From: Williamsia maris
GTDB taxonomy: Bacteria > Actinomycetota > Actinomycetes > Mycobacteriales > Mycobacteriaceae
NCBI RefSeq assembly: GCF_024171815.1
Contig: NZ_JAMTCJ010000001.1
Location: forward strand, 434,001-498,000
Direction: 5' to 3'
Length of the DNA stretch: 64,000 nt
Both the position numbers and the translations under genes were made by a program. Shown here one piece after another: positions 8,091 through 18,194 of this stretch. The notes below the pieces were generated by a model. That model searched no databases, had not been told where the DNA came from, and saw only the letters and a list, made by a program, of their open reading frames with translations. How positions within the stretch are numbered: position 1 is the first letter of the stretch; the number at the start of each line of letters is the position of its first letter.

Positions 8091-8765
8091 TCAGCCGAGG
8101 CTGAACGGCTTGCCGTACAGGGTGACGTAGCCGTCGACCGCGTCGGTCGAGACCTTCACCGTGATGGCGGCCTTGGCCGAGGCGTAGCCCGCGCAGCCGT
8201 TGACCTGGAAGGTCTCCTGGCTGTAGGCGATGCCGCCGCGCTTGCCCGCGAACGAGAAGCTGCTGTCGGCGGTCTCGGAGTCGTTGTACTTGCCGACGCC
8301 GCTGTCGAGGACCGGCACGAACTTGGCAACACCCGGGGCGATGGTCACCGAGCCGTTGATACCGGCATCCGTGTCACCCGCAGCGGTGGCCGGGTCGTTG
8401 GCCACCGAGAAGTTGCCGCTGCCGCCGCCACTGCCGCCGGCGCTGAAGTCGACCTGGCAACCGACGAGGTAGCCGGCGTTGACGCCGCCACCGGTCGCGC
8501 CCGAGCCGCCGACGGTGACGAGCACCTTGCCGGAGACCCACACATTGCGGGTGGTGGCGTTGGCCGCACCCGAACGGGCGCGGGTGACGAACTCGTCCTT
8601 GAGCTGGACCGACACCGAGGTGCCGTCGGCCAGCTTCTGGGTGATGAAGCCGCCGGGCAGCTTGCCCGCGGCGGCGTTACCGGCACCCAGGCTGGCCAGA
8701 GCCACGGCCGAGACGCTGGCGATGGCCGCGGCTGCTGCCACGGAACGCATCTTGTTGTTCTTCAT
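8091..8765 (-). CDS. MspA-family outer-membrane porin (distal copy)
   Basis: A 224-residue secreted protein that should form an octameric water-filled channel in the mycolate outer membrane for small hydrophilic solutes. A Sec signal peptide spans ~1-33 (basic start MKNNKMR, hydrophobic Ala-rich core, AAAG end). The mature part shows the MspA pattern: a DGTSVSVQLKDE strand, VNAGYLVGCQVDF with one of two cysteines, a Gly/Ser-rich insertion, and the closing CAGYASAKAAITVKV then YVTLYGKPFSL. Length matches the family. It lies 73 bp downstream of a second porin gene in the same direction and is followed by a strong terminator. The Gly/Ser insertion (SAGGSGGGSGNF) is longer than in the sister protein and may reshape a surface loop. 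Confidence 0.93.
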   Translation of the reverse strand: MKNNKMRSVAAAAAIASVSAVALASLGAGNAAAGKLPGGFITQKLADGTSVSVQLKDEFVTRARSGAANATTRNVWVSGKVLVTVGGSGATGGGVNAGYLVGCQVDFSAGGSGGGSGNFSVANDPATAAGDTDAGINGSVTIAPGVAKFVPVLDSGVGKYNDSETADSSFSFAGKRGGIAYSQETFQVNGCAGYASAKAAITVKVSTDAVDGYVTLYGKPFSLG

Positions 8766-8793
8766 GATTCCCCTTACGGAATTCAGTCTGCTT

Positions 8794-8837
8794 GCGGCAG
8801 ATAAAGTTTCGAGAGTATGGAGTGTTTTATCTGCTGC
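8794..8837 (-). terminator. Hairpin between the two porin genes
   Basis: Arms 8794-8805 and 8826-8837 pair over 12 bp with one G-U pair, rich in A-T next to a 20-base loop. The hairpin begins one base after the stop of the proximal porin and ends ~30 bases before the distal porin's start, so it could end or attenuate the first transcript, giving different amounts of the two porins. Confidence 0.5.
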
Positions 8838-8838
8838 G

Positions 8839-9447
8839 TCAGTTCAGGCTGAACGGAGCGCCGTACAGGGTCGACTTGATGTAGTAGTCGCCCTTGACGA
8901 CGACCTGCGAGTACGCGCGCGCCGTGGCGTAGCCACCGCACTGCTGGGTGTCGATCTGCAGGCGCTTGTACTGGATGATCGCCTGCCCACCCTTGATCGT
9001 CTTCGCGTCAGCGACTGGGAAGAACGACGCCTTACCGGGAGACAGCGGCAGCGAGAAGGTGCCGCCGAGGATTCCCTCGGGCGCCAAGTTGAAGGTGCCC
9101 GAAAGGCCCAGCGAGAGGCCGCCGACGTTGATCTGGCAGCCGACGATGTAGCCGGAGACCAGGGTGGCCTCGCTGCCCTTGGGGGCGGTCGCGACGATGG
9201 TGCCGCTGACCTCGGCCGCGCGGCCGAAGGTGTTGTTGGCCTGCGAGGGAACCGGGTACGCGCTCTCACCGGCGCGCTTGATGGTGACCTTGGCGCCATC
9301 GACACCGATGGTGGTCTTGGAGCCATTCGGAAGAGGGCCCGCGGCGGCAGTGCCTGCGCCCAAGGAGGCCATACCGACCGCGGCAGCCGCGGCGATGGCG
9401 GCCGCGCCGGCCAGGCGGCGAAGGCCGGAGTTGCTCATCTTGCTCAT
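8839..9447 (-). CDS. MspA-family outer-membrane porin (proximal copy)
   Basis: A 202-residue porin of the MspA family. The signal peptide covers ~1-36 (MSKMSNSGLRRLAG, an Ala-rich core, then TAAAG). The mature chain has the expected order: GVDGAKVTIKRAGES strand, SGYIVGCQINVGGLSLGLSG with the first cysteine, GGQAIIQYKRLQID, CGGYATARAYSQVVV with the second cysteine, and the terminal IKSTLYGAPFSLN that resembles its neighbour's end. A GAGAGGGAAC ribosome-binding site precedes the ATG. It is shorter than the distal copy because it lacks the Gly/Ser-rich insertion. The tandem arrangement suggests duplication followed by divergence. Confidence 0.93.
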   Translation of the reverse strand: MSKMSNSGLRRLAGAAAIAAAAAVGMASLGAGTAAAGPLPNGSKTTIGVDGAKVTIKRAGESAYPVPSQANNTFGRAAEVSGTIVATAPKGSEATLVSGYIVGCQINVGGLSLGLSGTFNLAPEGILGGTFSLPLSPGKASFFPVADAKTIKGGQAIIQYKRLQIDTQQCGGYATARAYSQVVVKGDYYIKSTLYGAPFSLN

Positions 9448-9818
9448 TCGTTCCCTCTCACGGAAGTGCGTTATCCAGACGACATCGGAATGTTAGCCCG
9501 GAGTGACCTGACGGTTCTGCGAAATACTGACCTGGGTGATTGACGAGCACATTGCGCGCTGTTACCGCGAAGTTAATTCCCGGCCACTGCTCTGGTGCCC
9601 CCAACGCCGGGAGTGTTCTGCAGGACTCGGCACCACCGCGGTGTGTGGTGCGTCATCACGGCGAACGTTAGCGGTATGCAACCGCCTGAACAACACAAAG
9701 ACGTGCCGTGTCGCAAAAGCCCAGCACATTGATCGCAAATCGCGCATTCACTGGTGCGCAATACGTGCGACTTAGATCGCCGAGGTGATATGTCCGATGT
9801 GACCGTTGTGACGTGGGG
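9448..9818. other. Porin upstream region, no gene seen
   Basis: About 370 bases, lower in GC than the flanking genes, between the proximal porin and the small gene upstream of it on the same strand. It should contain the porin promoter; a minus-strand TAACAT at ~9490-9495 could be a -10 element, but I see no matching -35 box, riboswitch or operator that I would defend. Short frames here have no protein-like composition. Confidence 0.45.
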
Positions 9819-9995
9819 TTACTCGTGATGCGGTGGTCGGTTGGTGAGAAGCCACTCGTCGGCACTCGAACCCCGATCCGCGTGATCCTTGTCACTGTTG
9901 GTGAGGCTAGCCTCATCTGACGTCACGGCGGGCATGTCGTCGCCGAAGATCTCCGCCAGACGCCGCCGTTCGTCCCAACTCGTGCGATCGGTCAT
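9819..9995 (-). CDS. Small conserved actinobacterial protein of unknown function
   Basis: A 58-residue acidic protein starting at the ATG at 9995 (an in-frame GTG at 10010 would add five residues). It starts MTDRTSWDERRRLAEIFGDDMP and ends SADEWLLTNRPPHHE. From memory of the family, short proteins with an N-terminal RRRLAE(V/I)FGD and a C-terminal W...PPHH ending occur in the mprA/pepD/moaB2 neighbourhood of mycobacteria and relatives, which matches its position here. No enzyme motif or membrane segment is present. A palindromic IdeR-like sequence lies inside it at 9902-9915. Confidence 0.75.
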   Translation of the reverse strand: MTDRTSWDERRRLAEIFGDDMPAVTSDEASLTNSDKDHADRGSSADEWLLTNRPPHHE

Positions 9996-10037
9996 CACCC
10001 CATTGTCCACCCGCCGGGACTGTCTCGAGAAAACCGA

Positions 10038-10072
10038 GAACCCGGACCTCCGCTGGGCGGTGATCCGGGTTC
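10038..10072 (-). terminator. Hairpin terminator after moaB2
   Basis: Nine-base arms GAACCCGGA (10038-10046) and TCCGGGTTC (10064-10072) enclose a further small CCGC/GCGG stem. The hairpin lies 30 bases past the end of moaB2 and before the start of the next small gene, where an operon end is expected. No U-tract. Confidence 0.65.
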
Positions 10073-10101
10073 GTCGGTGTGGTTCGTGAGTCGGCGCGGG
10101 G

Positions 10102-10778
10102 TCAGAACTCGCTGATCGACTCGATGACGTGCTTGGCCAGCGGCGTCACCGTGGCCATGCCATCACGCACCGCGGCGCGTGAGCTGGCGAGATTGACCAC
10201 CAGGGTCTGTCCGGACATGCCGGCGACACCACGGGAGAGACCGGCGTCGGCCGCACCCGCGGCCAGACCCGAACTCCGCACGGCCTCCTCGATCCCGCGC
10301 AGGTTGCGGTCGAGCAGTCCGGTGGTCGCCTCCGGGGTGACGTCGCGGGGCCGGACCCCGACACCGCCGACCGAGATGACCAGGTCGACACCGCCGATGA
10401 CCGCGGTGTTGAGAGCGTTGCGGATCTCCACCTCGTCGGCCGCGACGGCGACCATGGCGTCGACGTGGAACCCGGCCTCGGTGAGCAACTCCCCCACCAG
10501 CGGTCCGATCAGGGTCTGGTCCTCGCCGTGGGCGGCGCGGTCGTCGACCACCACCACCAGGGCGCGACCGAGATCCTGCGATTCGAGACTGACCGACATC
10601 TTCTGTCCCTCTCCGGTGCCCGCGGCCAGACGCTCGGCCGCGATCTCCGCCGCGACGAGGTCGTGCTGGGTGACGCCAGTGTCGTGAGCGAACTCCTGTT
10701 CGCTGTCCGCGATCACACTATCGGTGGTGATCGGGGGCAGGATCCGCAGGATTCCGGTGCGGTCGTCGGTGGTGGACA

Positions 10779-10779
<1 letters not shown>
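10102..10779 (-). CDS. moaB2: Molybdopterin-adenylyltransferase-like protein (MoaB2/MogA family)
   Basis: Belongs to the MoaB/MogA fold that activates molybdopterin in molybdenum-cofactor synthesis. The conserved domain starts near residue 68 (LGRALVVVVDDRAAHGEDQT). It contains ADEVEIRNALNTAV, the nucleotide-binding DLVISVGGVGVRPRDVTPEA, and LSRGVAGMSGQTLVVNLASS. The ATG at 10779 overlaps the pepD stop (ATGA) behind a GGGGGAA site and gives 225 residues. That adds a ~60-residue N-terminal extension absent from the ~180-residue mycobacterial protein. An internal ATG at 10599 behind GAGAGGGA would give the short form. GC-rich third positions in the extension favour the long one. Context mprA-mprB-pepD-moaB2 is as in Mycobacterium. 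Confidence 0.9.
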
Positions 10780-12446
<1,667 letters not shown>

Positions 12447-12527
12447 GGAGAAGTGCCCTTCGACGTGGCGGTGACCCTCGCGGTCACGCATGGAGGTGAT
12501 CAATGAGGTTAACCGTGCTCTATCGCC

Positions 12528-12544
12528 CTGAGAGGGGACTGAGA
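12528..12544 (-). promoter_or_regulatory. Direct-repeat box upstream of pepD, MprA-type candidate
   Basis: On the coding strand two TCTCAG hexamers are 11 bp apart (plus-strand CTGAGA at 12528-12533 and 12539-12544), one helical turn, 82 to 98 bases before the pepD start. The same arrangement occurs before mprA at 14936-14952. OmpR-type regulators, including MprA, bind tandem short direct repeats, so this is a likely MprA box. Confidence 0.5.
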
Positions 12545-12636
12545 TCAGCCCGCGTTTTTTCATGAGCGTTCGAGATGCCGGGCCCCGGCGCGGTCGATGT
12601 CCGGTTCTGTCGGGGGCAGAGCGGCGTTGTCGCTGC

Positions 12637-14232
12637 TCAGCCGTCGATCATGGGGGGCTGTGGCTCCATCGGCGTGGGCCGGCCGGGTAGTTCGATGCGG
12701 ATCAGCGCGCCGCCGAGATCCGACTCGCCCGCGGAGACGAGACCGCCGTGTTTGACCACGACCTGCCGCACGATCGCCAGGCCGAGCCCGGAGCCGGGCA
12801 TCGATCGGGCCGCCGTCGAGCGGTAGAAGCGGTCGAAGACCAGGGCGCGGTCCTCGAACGGGATGCCCGGCCCGGCGTCGCCGACGGTGAGCTCGGCCCG
12901 CTCGGTCGAGATCTGACGGAGCGCCACCGCGACCGGTTGGCCCGGTGGACTCCACTTGGCGGCATTGTCGAGGACGTTGAGCACCGCACGCGAGAGCCCG
13001 TTGGACTCACCGAAGACGAACCACGGCGCCATCTGCACCGCGAACTCGACGTCGCTGCGACGGCGTCGGACACGCTCGAGCGCGCGGTCGACCACCTCCG
13101 AGAGGTCGACCTCCTCGTGCACCACCTGCGGCGCGTCGTCGCGGGCGAGGTCGACGAGGTCGCCGACGAGGGTCGAGAGCTCCTCGATCTGCGCCATCAC
13201 GTCGTGTCGCAGATCGGCCATGTCGGACTCCGGGATGGGCGGTGCCCCGGGCGCGCTGGTCGCGATGAGCAGCTCGAGGTTCGTGCGCATCGACGTCAGC
13301 GGCGTGCGGAGCTCGTGACCGGCGTCGGCCACGAGCCGCGATTGTCGGTCGCGCGACTCGGCCAGCGCGCGCAGCATCAGGTTGAAGCTCTGGGTCAGAC
13401 GGGCGAGTTCGTCGTTGCCGGTCACCGGGATCGGGTTGAGGTCGTCGGTGCGGGCGATGCGTTCGGACGCCTGGGTGAGTCGGGCCACGGGTCTCAGACC
13501 GGCCCGGGCCACCGTCGTACCCGCGACGGCGGCCAGGATCACCCCGCAGCCGCCGACGATCGCGAGCACCCAGGCGAGTCGGCCGAGGACCTTGTCGGTG
13601 GGGTCGAGGCTCTGGGCCATGATCAAGGTGTTGCCGTCCACCAGTTTTCGCGCCAGGACGCGCTGGTTGTCGACGGTGCGCAGGCTCGACGCGGACGCCG
13701 TGGTCGCGCCCCCGGCCATCACGACCGACCGCTCGGCGGCGCCGTAGGGCACGTCGCCGATCTGGAAGGCGCGACCGCTCGGCATCACCAGCGCGACGGA
13801 GATGTCGGTGGAGAAGACGGTTCCGGCGACGAGGTTCTCGGGAGCGTCGTCGAGGACGCCGTAGCGCGCTAGCTGCGTCATGCCCTCGGCGCGGTTCTCG
13901 AGTTGGGCGTCGACGTCGGCGTACATGGCGCGGTAGACCACGGCGTAGGCGCTGACGGCCATCACGGCCACCGCGATGCCCACCACCGTCGCCGCGAGCA
14001 GGGTGACGCGCAGTCGCAACGAGATCGAGCGCGTCAGCAGGGAGGCGTCGCGCATCTTGCCGTGCGACCGGGTGTCGGTGGGCGCGGTCAGTGGGGGCTG
14101 GGCGGCGGGGTCGGCGAAGGGGTCGTGCGACACCGGCGTCCAGCCCGGAGGTGCCTGGGAAGGATCTGGCTCCATCTGTCCGGGATCGGCCTGCCCTGCG
14201 ATGTCCCTGGGTGTCGGGCCCGGTGCGGTCAC
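12637..14232 (-). CDS. mprB: MprB-type sensor histidine kinase
   Basis: A 531-residue membrane sensor kinase for envelope stress. It has a ~70-residue Pro-rich cytosolic N-terminus, a membrane helix at ~75-100, an extracytoplasmic sensor at ~101-218, a second helix at ~219-239, HAMP at ~240-290 and a dimerisation domain with His306 ([12 protein letters not shown]). The HATPase domain shows [13 protein letters not shown] (N box), GDAGPGI (G1) and GSGLGLAIV (G2). The GTG start overlaps the mprA stop (GTGA). Mycobacterial MprB phosphorylates MprA and is held inactive by DnaK at the sensor; that is family knowledge. The long Pro-rich N-terminus is an addition relative to the basic histidine-kinase layout. 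Confidence 0.95.
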   Translation of the reverse strand: MTAPGPTPRDIAGQADPGQMEPDPSQAPPGWTPVSHDPFADPAAQPPLTAPTDTRSHGKMRDASLLTRSISLRLRVTLLAATVVGIAVAVMAVSAYAVVYRAMYADVDAQLENRAEGMTQLARYGVLDDAPENLVAGTVFSTDISVALVMPSGRAFQIGDVPYGAAERSVVMAGGATTASASSLRTVDNQRVLARKLVDGNTLIMAQSLDPTDKVLGRLAWVLAIVGGCGVILAAVAGTTVARAGLRPVARLTQASERIARTDDLNPIPVTGNDELARLTQSFNLMLRALAESRDRQSRLVADAGHELRTPLTSMRTNLELLIATSAPGAPPIPESDMADLRHDVMAQIEELSTLVGDLVDLARDDAPQVVHEEVDLSEVVDRALERVRRRRSDVEFAVQMAPWFVFGESNGLSRAVLNVLDNAAKWSPPGQPVAVALRQISTERAELTVGDAGPGIPFEDRALVFDRFYRSTAARSMPGSGLGLAIVRQVVVKHGGLVSAGESDLGGALIRIELPGRPTPMEPQPPMIDG

Positions 14233-14912
14233 GGCGGCGTTTCGCGCAGTACGTACCCGATGCCGCGGACGGTGTGGATCAGCCGGATCTCGCCCTCGGC
14301 CTCGGTCTTGCGGCGCAGGTAGCCGACGTAGACCTCGAGAGCGTTGCCCGACGTCGGGAAGTCGTAGCCCCAGACCTCCTCGAGGATGCGACTGCGGGTG
14401 AGCACGCGACGCGGGTTGGCCATCAGCATCTCCAACAGCGCGAACTCGGTGCGGGTCAGGCTGATGGGGCGCTCGCCGCGGCTGACGTCGCGGGTGACGG
14501 GATCCATCGTCAGGTCGGCGAAGGTCATCGTCTCGGAGTCGGCGGCGACGTCGGTGGCGCGACGCATCAGCGCGCGCAGGCGGGCGAGGAGTTCCTCGAG
14601 GGCGAACGGTTTGGGCAGGTAGTCGTCGGCGCCGGCGTCGAGACCGGAGACCCGCTCGGAGACGCTGTCGCGCGCGGTGAGGACCAGGATCGGCAGGTCA
14701 TCGCCGGTGCTGCGGAGTCGGCGACAGACCTCGAGGCCGTCCAGGCGCGGCATCATGACGTCGAGCACGACGGCGTCGGGACGCGAGGAGACGATCTGTT
14801 CGAGGGCCTCCACACCGTCCGACGCCGTCTCGACGGTGTAACCGTTGAACGACAGGGACCGTCGGAGCGACTCTCGAACCGCACGGTCGTCGTCTACAAC
14901 CAGGATGCGCAT
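14229..14912 (-). CDS. mprA: MprA-type OmpR-family response regulator
   Basis: A 227-residue two-component regulator. The receiver domain has the acidic pocket at D7-D9 (VVDDDRA), the phospho-acceptor Asp51 ([13 protein letters not shown]), Thr at LVLTARDS and Lys at [16 protein letters not shown]. The C-terminal winged helix shows [16 protein letters not shown] and the recognition helix and wing region [13 protein letters not shown] then [11 protein letters not shown]. It is first in mprA-mprB-pepD-moaB2, and its stop overlaps the mprB start. A direct-repeat box identical in layout to that before pepD lies 24 to 40 bases upstream of its start, suggesting autoregulation. Confidence 0.96.
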   Translation of the reverse strand: MRILVVDDDRAVRESLRRSLSFNGYTVETASDGVEALEQIVSSRPDAVVLDVMMPRLDGLEVCRRLRSTGDDLPILVLTARDSVSERVSGLDAGADDYLPKPFALEELLARLRALMRRATDVAADSETMTFADLTMDPVTRDVSRGERPISLTRTEFALLEMLMANPRRVLTRSRILEEVWGYDFPTSGNALEVYVGYLRRKTEAEGEIRLIHTVRGIGYVLRETPP

Positions 14913-14935
14913 GCGGTCCAGTGTGACGCGAACGT

Positions 14936-14952
14936 CTGAGAGCCGACTAAGA
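14936..14952 (-). promoter_or_regulatory. Direct-repeat box upstream of mprA, autoregulatory candidate
   Basis: Plus-strand CTGAGA (14936-14941), five bases, then CTAAGA (14947-14952): hexamers 11 bp apart, matching the pepD box in spacing and differing at one base. The position close to the start codon fits an operator or activator site for MprA on its own operon. Confidence 0.45.
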
Positions 14953-15104
14953 CATGCCGGGCATCGCGCCGTTCACCCGCTCGATCCGCTCCACTTTCAA
15001 CAATCCGCTCCGGGTGCAGGACCAGCGCTCCACTTTCCGTCAGCCGCTCCCGTGTCCGGCGGTGAGTCGCGGCAAAACCGGAGCGTGTTCCTCCGAACCG
15101 TTCG

Positions 15105-16040
15105 TCAGAGGAGTCCGGCGCGGCGCAGACCGCGGATCAGAATCGCGCGAAACCGCTCGGGATGGCGCAAGTCGTCCCAGATCCACCGGATCACGATGAG
15201 ACCGAGGTCCCGAAGCTGATCTTCGCGAACCTTCTCGCGCCAGACTGCGTCGGCCGCGTCACCGTGCGCTGTGTACTTCTTCCGGCCATCGAACTCACCC
15301 ACCAGCCTACCGACCCAGTCGAAGTCGACGCGCGCGATTTTCTCCCCTGACGGGGTCGAGTACTCCCGCTGCAGTTCGGGCAGAGGGATATCGGTGAAAC
15401 CGAGCATGAGCGCCCGACTGAACGACTCTCCGACGCTCTCCGAGTCACCGTCGGCACGTGCCAGAGCCCGTCGCGCCGTTGTCGCACCGTGGCGTCGGCC
15501 GCCTCGCAGCACGATCTCGGTCAGCTCCTCGGAGGAGACGCCGCGGCGCAGTGTGGCGTCGAAGACAGCCAAGGCCTGGGCGAACGAACCCGACCGCGCA
15601 ACATCCACAGCCGTCCTTGCCAGTGACGTCGTCAACACGCCCGCGAGTTCGACCGTCTCGTCGGCCTCCCACGTCGCAGCGTGTAGAACGCATGCGCGGT
15701 CCTGACGACGTCCACCCGATGGCCGGTTCGCGGTGAAGTGCACGTCGTCGAGGTCGGCATCGAGTAGCGGGATCCCGTGTAGCGCAGCGGCGGATTGATG
15801 ACTCACCGCCTTGGTGCCCTCGCCCTTCCCTGCCGCGGCGAGGACCTTCCGGCGATAGTGCAGTTCCCGTTGGGCCATCGACGACAGCGAGCCAGGCGGT
15901 GGCACGTATACGCCGCTGTAGATGCGGTCGAGCGCGCCATCGCGAACAGCTGTGCGGAGGAGGTGGTCGTCAGCGACACCGGCCTCCACCACCTTCTGTC
16001 TGCGGATGAGCCCGTCGGCGTCGAAGATGTGATCGTCCAT
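15105..16040 (-). CDS. AbiEi-like/DUF559 protein of unknown role
   Basis: A 311-residue protein of a type frequent in mycolate actinobacteria. The N-terminus (~1-80: DGLIRRQKVVEAGVADDHLL, then GALDRIYSGVYVPP) resembles the winged-helix AbiEi antitoxin N-terminal domain. The middle holds LARTAVDVARSGSFAQALAV. The C-terminus (~215-311: ARVDFDWVGRLVGEFDGRKKY then REDQLRDLGLIVIRW) looks like the DUF559/very-short-patch-repair nuclease fold, with D-x-x and E-D/G-x-K residues that could be catalytic. No partner toxin gene is adjacent. The family is often annotated as type IV toxin-antitoxin or endonuclease-like with no proven function. Confidence 0.82.
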   Translation of the reverse strand: MDDHIFDADGLIRRQKVVEAGVADDHLLRTAVRDGALDRIYSGVYVPPPGSLSSMAQRELHYRRKVLAAAGKGEGTKAVSHQSAAALHGIPLLDADLDDVHFTANRPSGGRRQDRACVLHAATWEADETVELAGVLTTSLARTAVDVARSGSFAQALAVFDATLRRGVSSEELTEIVLRGGRRHGATTARRALARADGDSESVGESFSRALMLGFTDIPLPELQREYSTPSGEKIARVDFDWVGRLVGEFDGRKKYTAHGDAADAVWREKVREDQLRDLGLIVIRWIWDDLRHPERFRAILIRGLRRAGLL

Positions 16041-16267
16041 GCCGCCCAGTGGACGTCACCGGGTTGCGGTCACCGGCGGACAACTCGCTTGCCGCCGGCC
16101 GTTCTGTGGAGTGCAAGAAATCTGTGGATCGGGGTTCTCGTCGAGATCCCGCGCTCCGCTTTCTTCGCGACACACCGCCGGACATGGGTGCGTCTACCCG
16201 AAAGCGGAGCGACGAACTCTCCGATCGGAGCGGGCCGCGGAAACGGAACGATCAGCTGCAGACACAA

Positions 16268-16308
16268 CAACGGGCCGGTCGTCGCGGTGTGCGACAACCA
16301 GCCCGTTG
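16268..16308 (-). terminator. Compound hairpin terminator after rpmF
   Basis: Outer arms CAACGGGC (16268-16275) and GCCCGTTG (16301-16308) enclose a GGT/ACC pairing and an inner GTCGC/GCGAC stem with a five-base loop. It lies 17 bases beyond the rpmF stop. Strong stem, no clear U-tract. Confidence 0.7.
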
Positions 16309-16324
16309 CGAAAGTGCTTAGTGC

Positions 16325-16498
16325 CTAGCGGCGGTCGAGATCGACCAGGCCGAGCTTGACGGCCTTGACGAGACGACGAGGGATGCGCTGGCTGACGCCA
16401 CCGACCTTCACCTCTTGCAAGGCCGGGTTGTCGGCCTTCCACTGCGAACGACGACTGCGGGTGTTGGACCGCGACATCCTGCGCTTCGGTACAGCCAT
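16325..16498 (-). CDS. rpmF: 50S ribosomal protein L32
   Basis: A 57-residue L32 starting [20 protein letters not shown] and ending [10 protein letters not shown], typical in length and ends. It has no cysteines, so it is the zinc-independent form. The ATG follows an AAGGGCTC ribosome-binding site. It is the last gene of the minus-strand set mrf-rpmE-rpmF beside the Zur-type operators, 23 bp after rpmE, and a hairpin terminator follows it. Confidence 0.96.
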   Translation of the reverse strand: MAVPKRRMSRSNTRSRRSQWKADNPALQEVKVGGVSQRIPRRLVKAVKLGLVDLDRR

Positions 16499-16521
16499 GA
16501 TTGAGCCCTTCTATCTATTGC

Positions 16522-16785
16522 TTAAGCCTGTGATGGACGTGCTCGGCGCCCATACCGGCGCTCGAACTTCTCCACTCGTCCTGCCGTGTCCATCACGCGG
16601 GTCGCACCTGTCCAGAACGGGTGCGAGTCGGACGTGACATCGACAACCACAAGAGGGTACCGGTTCCCGTCCTCCCACTCCAAAAGCACGTCGGAGGTGA
16701 CGGTCGAGCGGGTGAGGAACGTCTTACCCGTGGACGAGTCCTGGAACAGGACGTGATGGTAGTCGGGGTGCATGCCTGGCTTCAT
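16522..16785 (-). CDS. rpmE: 50S ribosomal protein L31 type B (zinc-independent)
   Basis: An 87-residue L31 of type [21 protein letters not shown] at the start, [20 protein letters not shown] in the middle, and a basic tail. Zinc-binding L31 carries a CxxC cluster; none is present here. Type B paralogues replace zinc-containing L31 during zinc shortage, releasing zinc. The start follows GAGAGGCC. It sits between rpmF and mrf in a probable zinc-regulated unit. Confidence 0.95.
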   Translation of the reverse strand: MKPGMHPDYHHVLFQDSSTGKTFLTRSTVTSDVLLEWEDGNRYPLVVVDVTSDSHPFWTGATRVMDTAGRVEKFERRYGRRARPSQA

Positions 16786-16810
16786 GGTCGGAGGCCTCTC
16801 GGGTTGATGG

Positions 16811-18106
16811 TCATTGCAGGTCAGGGTGTGTCGACGACGCGCCGGCGTCGGCGTCGTCGGCAACGACCTCGCCGTCGACGCAGGGGTCGCGGTGGAAGCT
16901 GCCGAACGGGTCGTCGAACATCGCCCACCCGGCCGGCCCGGCTGCCATCTCCGCGTCGGTGAGGCACGCGCCGCGCAGGGTGTCCTGGATGAACGACGCG
17001 TCGGCCCGCAGGCTGAGCACGACGATGCTGGTGTCGCGATCACCGAATTCGGGATGCCACCGCAGCGCCGCCATCGACACCCGCTCGGGGTCGCACGCGT
17101 CGACCTCGTCGTCCGACATCGCCGCCAACCACGGTCCGCCGGTCGCGACGCGCAGTCCGCCGCCCGCGCTCTCGATCCACAACGCCTCGTCGGGCTGGGT
17201 CGCGAGCCAGAGCCGTCCGCGCGAGCACACGACGCCTTCGAGCAGGCAGTCGATGGCCTCGTGCAGTCGGCCGGGATGCAGCGGCCGGTCGGAATGGAAC
17301 TCGACCAGGCGCACACCGCAGTCGGCGTCGAGGGGCGGCTGACCGGGGAGCAGCGGATCGTGGGCGCCGGTCATGGCGCCGCGCCGCGCGGTGTCGGGGA
17401 CGGCGGCGAGCAGCGTCCCCACGACCGCCTCGGTGATGGGCCGCTCCGGCAACGCGAGCAGCACGGGCGCGATCGGGGCGAGTCGGGCGAGGACCGCCAT
17501 CAGCAACGCCGCCTGCCACCCGTCCTCGGCGACACCGTGTACGACGAGGGCATCGGCGTGTCCGACGTGCCCGACCGCGAGCTGCGCGACGGTCCGTTCG
17601 TCGGTGTAGTCCGGCACGAGACCCACCTCCGACAACGTCGTGTCACCGGTGGCGTCGGTGAGCCAGGTCCCGGCGTCGACGCAGCCCACGACGGCCTCGA
17701 TGCGCACATCACGGCCCGCGGGCCCGTCGATCGCACCCGGCACGTCGGCGACGACCACCTCGTCGATCGCCCAGCACAGCGGTTCCGGCTCGATGAGCGG
17801 ATCGAGCTGCAGGACGATCCGTGCGACCCCCTCGCGACGATGCAGTGCCCGCAACAGCGGGAGCAGATCCTCGCGCAGCGCGCACGAGACACAGCCGTGG
17901 TCGAGATCGATGCGGGTGACCCGCGCCCCGACCACGCCGTCGGCATCGAGGCTGCGGACCGTGCGCGTGATGATGCCCAGCGACAGTTCGACCAGGTCGT
18001 GATGCACGACGACCGTGCCCGGCGTCTGCGCCGAGCGGGCCACCGAATCGACGGCGACCGCATCGAAGCCGGTGACGACGACCACGGGGGTGCGACGCGA
18101 ACTCAC
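16811..18106 (-). CDS. mrf: CobW/COG0523-like ribosome-hibernation GTPase (MRF-like)
   Basis: A 431-residue protein resembling mycobacterial ribosome-hibernation recruitment factor MRF, which works with MPY to store 70S ribosomes containing zinc-free proteins during zinc starvation. The C-x-x-C element C72-V-S-C75 ([12 protein letters not shown]) marks the COG0523 family. The C-terminal domain has [20 protein letters not shown] then [16 protein letters not shown]. The usual N-terminal P-loop GxxGxGKT is replaced by [13 protein letters not shown], so nucleotide binding is atypical or lost, as noted for MRF-type proteins. It is the first minus-strand gene beside the Zur-type operators and is 25 bp from rpmE. 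Confidence 0.87.
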   Translation of the reverse strand: MSSRRTPVVVVTGFDAVAVDSVARSAQTPGTVVVHHDLVELSLGIITRTVRSLDADGVVGARVTRIDLDHGCVSCALREDLLPLLRALHRREGVARIVLQLDPLIEPEPLCWAIDEVVVADVPGAIDGPAGRDVRIEAVVGCVDAGTWLTDATGDTTLSEVGLVPDYTDERTVAQLAVGHVGHADALVVHGVAEDGWQAALLMAVLARLAPIAPVLLALPERPITEAVVGTLLAAVPDTARRGAMTGAHDPLLPGQPPLDADCGVRLVEFHSDRPLHPGRLHEAIDCLLEGVVCSRGRLWLATQPDEALWIESAGGGLRVATGGPWLAAMSDDEVDACDPERVSMAALRWHPEFGDRDTSIVVLSLRADASFIQDTLRGACLTDAEMAAGPAGWAMFDDPFGSFHRDPCVDGEVVADDADAGASSTHPDLQ

Positions 18107-18123
18107 AAAGACGTCCTCTCAGT

Positions 18124-18178
18124 TGAAAACGATTGTCGTTTGCGTGTTAGCGTAACGCACTATCGACAATCGTTTCCA
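18124..18178. promoter_or_regulatory. Twin Zur-type operators in divergent promoter region
   Basis: Two near-identical elements in opposite orientation: GAAAACGATTGTCGTTT at 18125-18141 and, on the minus strand, GGAAACGATTGTCGAT at 18177-18162. Each is itself a quasi-palindrome (AACGA-TTG-TCG(T/A)T). The pair fills the space between mrf (minus) and rpmB (plus). FUR-family Zur sites in mycobacteria have a similar A/T-rich palindrome with a central AAnnATTnnTT look, and the flanking genes are the textbook Zur regulon, so zinc-dependent repression of both directions is likely. Confidence 0.85.
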
Positions 18179-18194
18179 ACTAGGAGGAGGGCAC

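Noticed and set aside
14960-15060. Repeated CGCTCCACTTTCC motif upstream of mprA
   Set aside because: Only two imperfect copies; too degenerate to call a repeat, although one resembles the 47-kb array arm.
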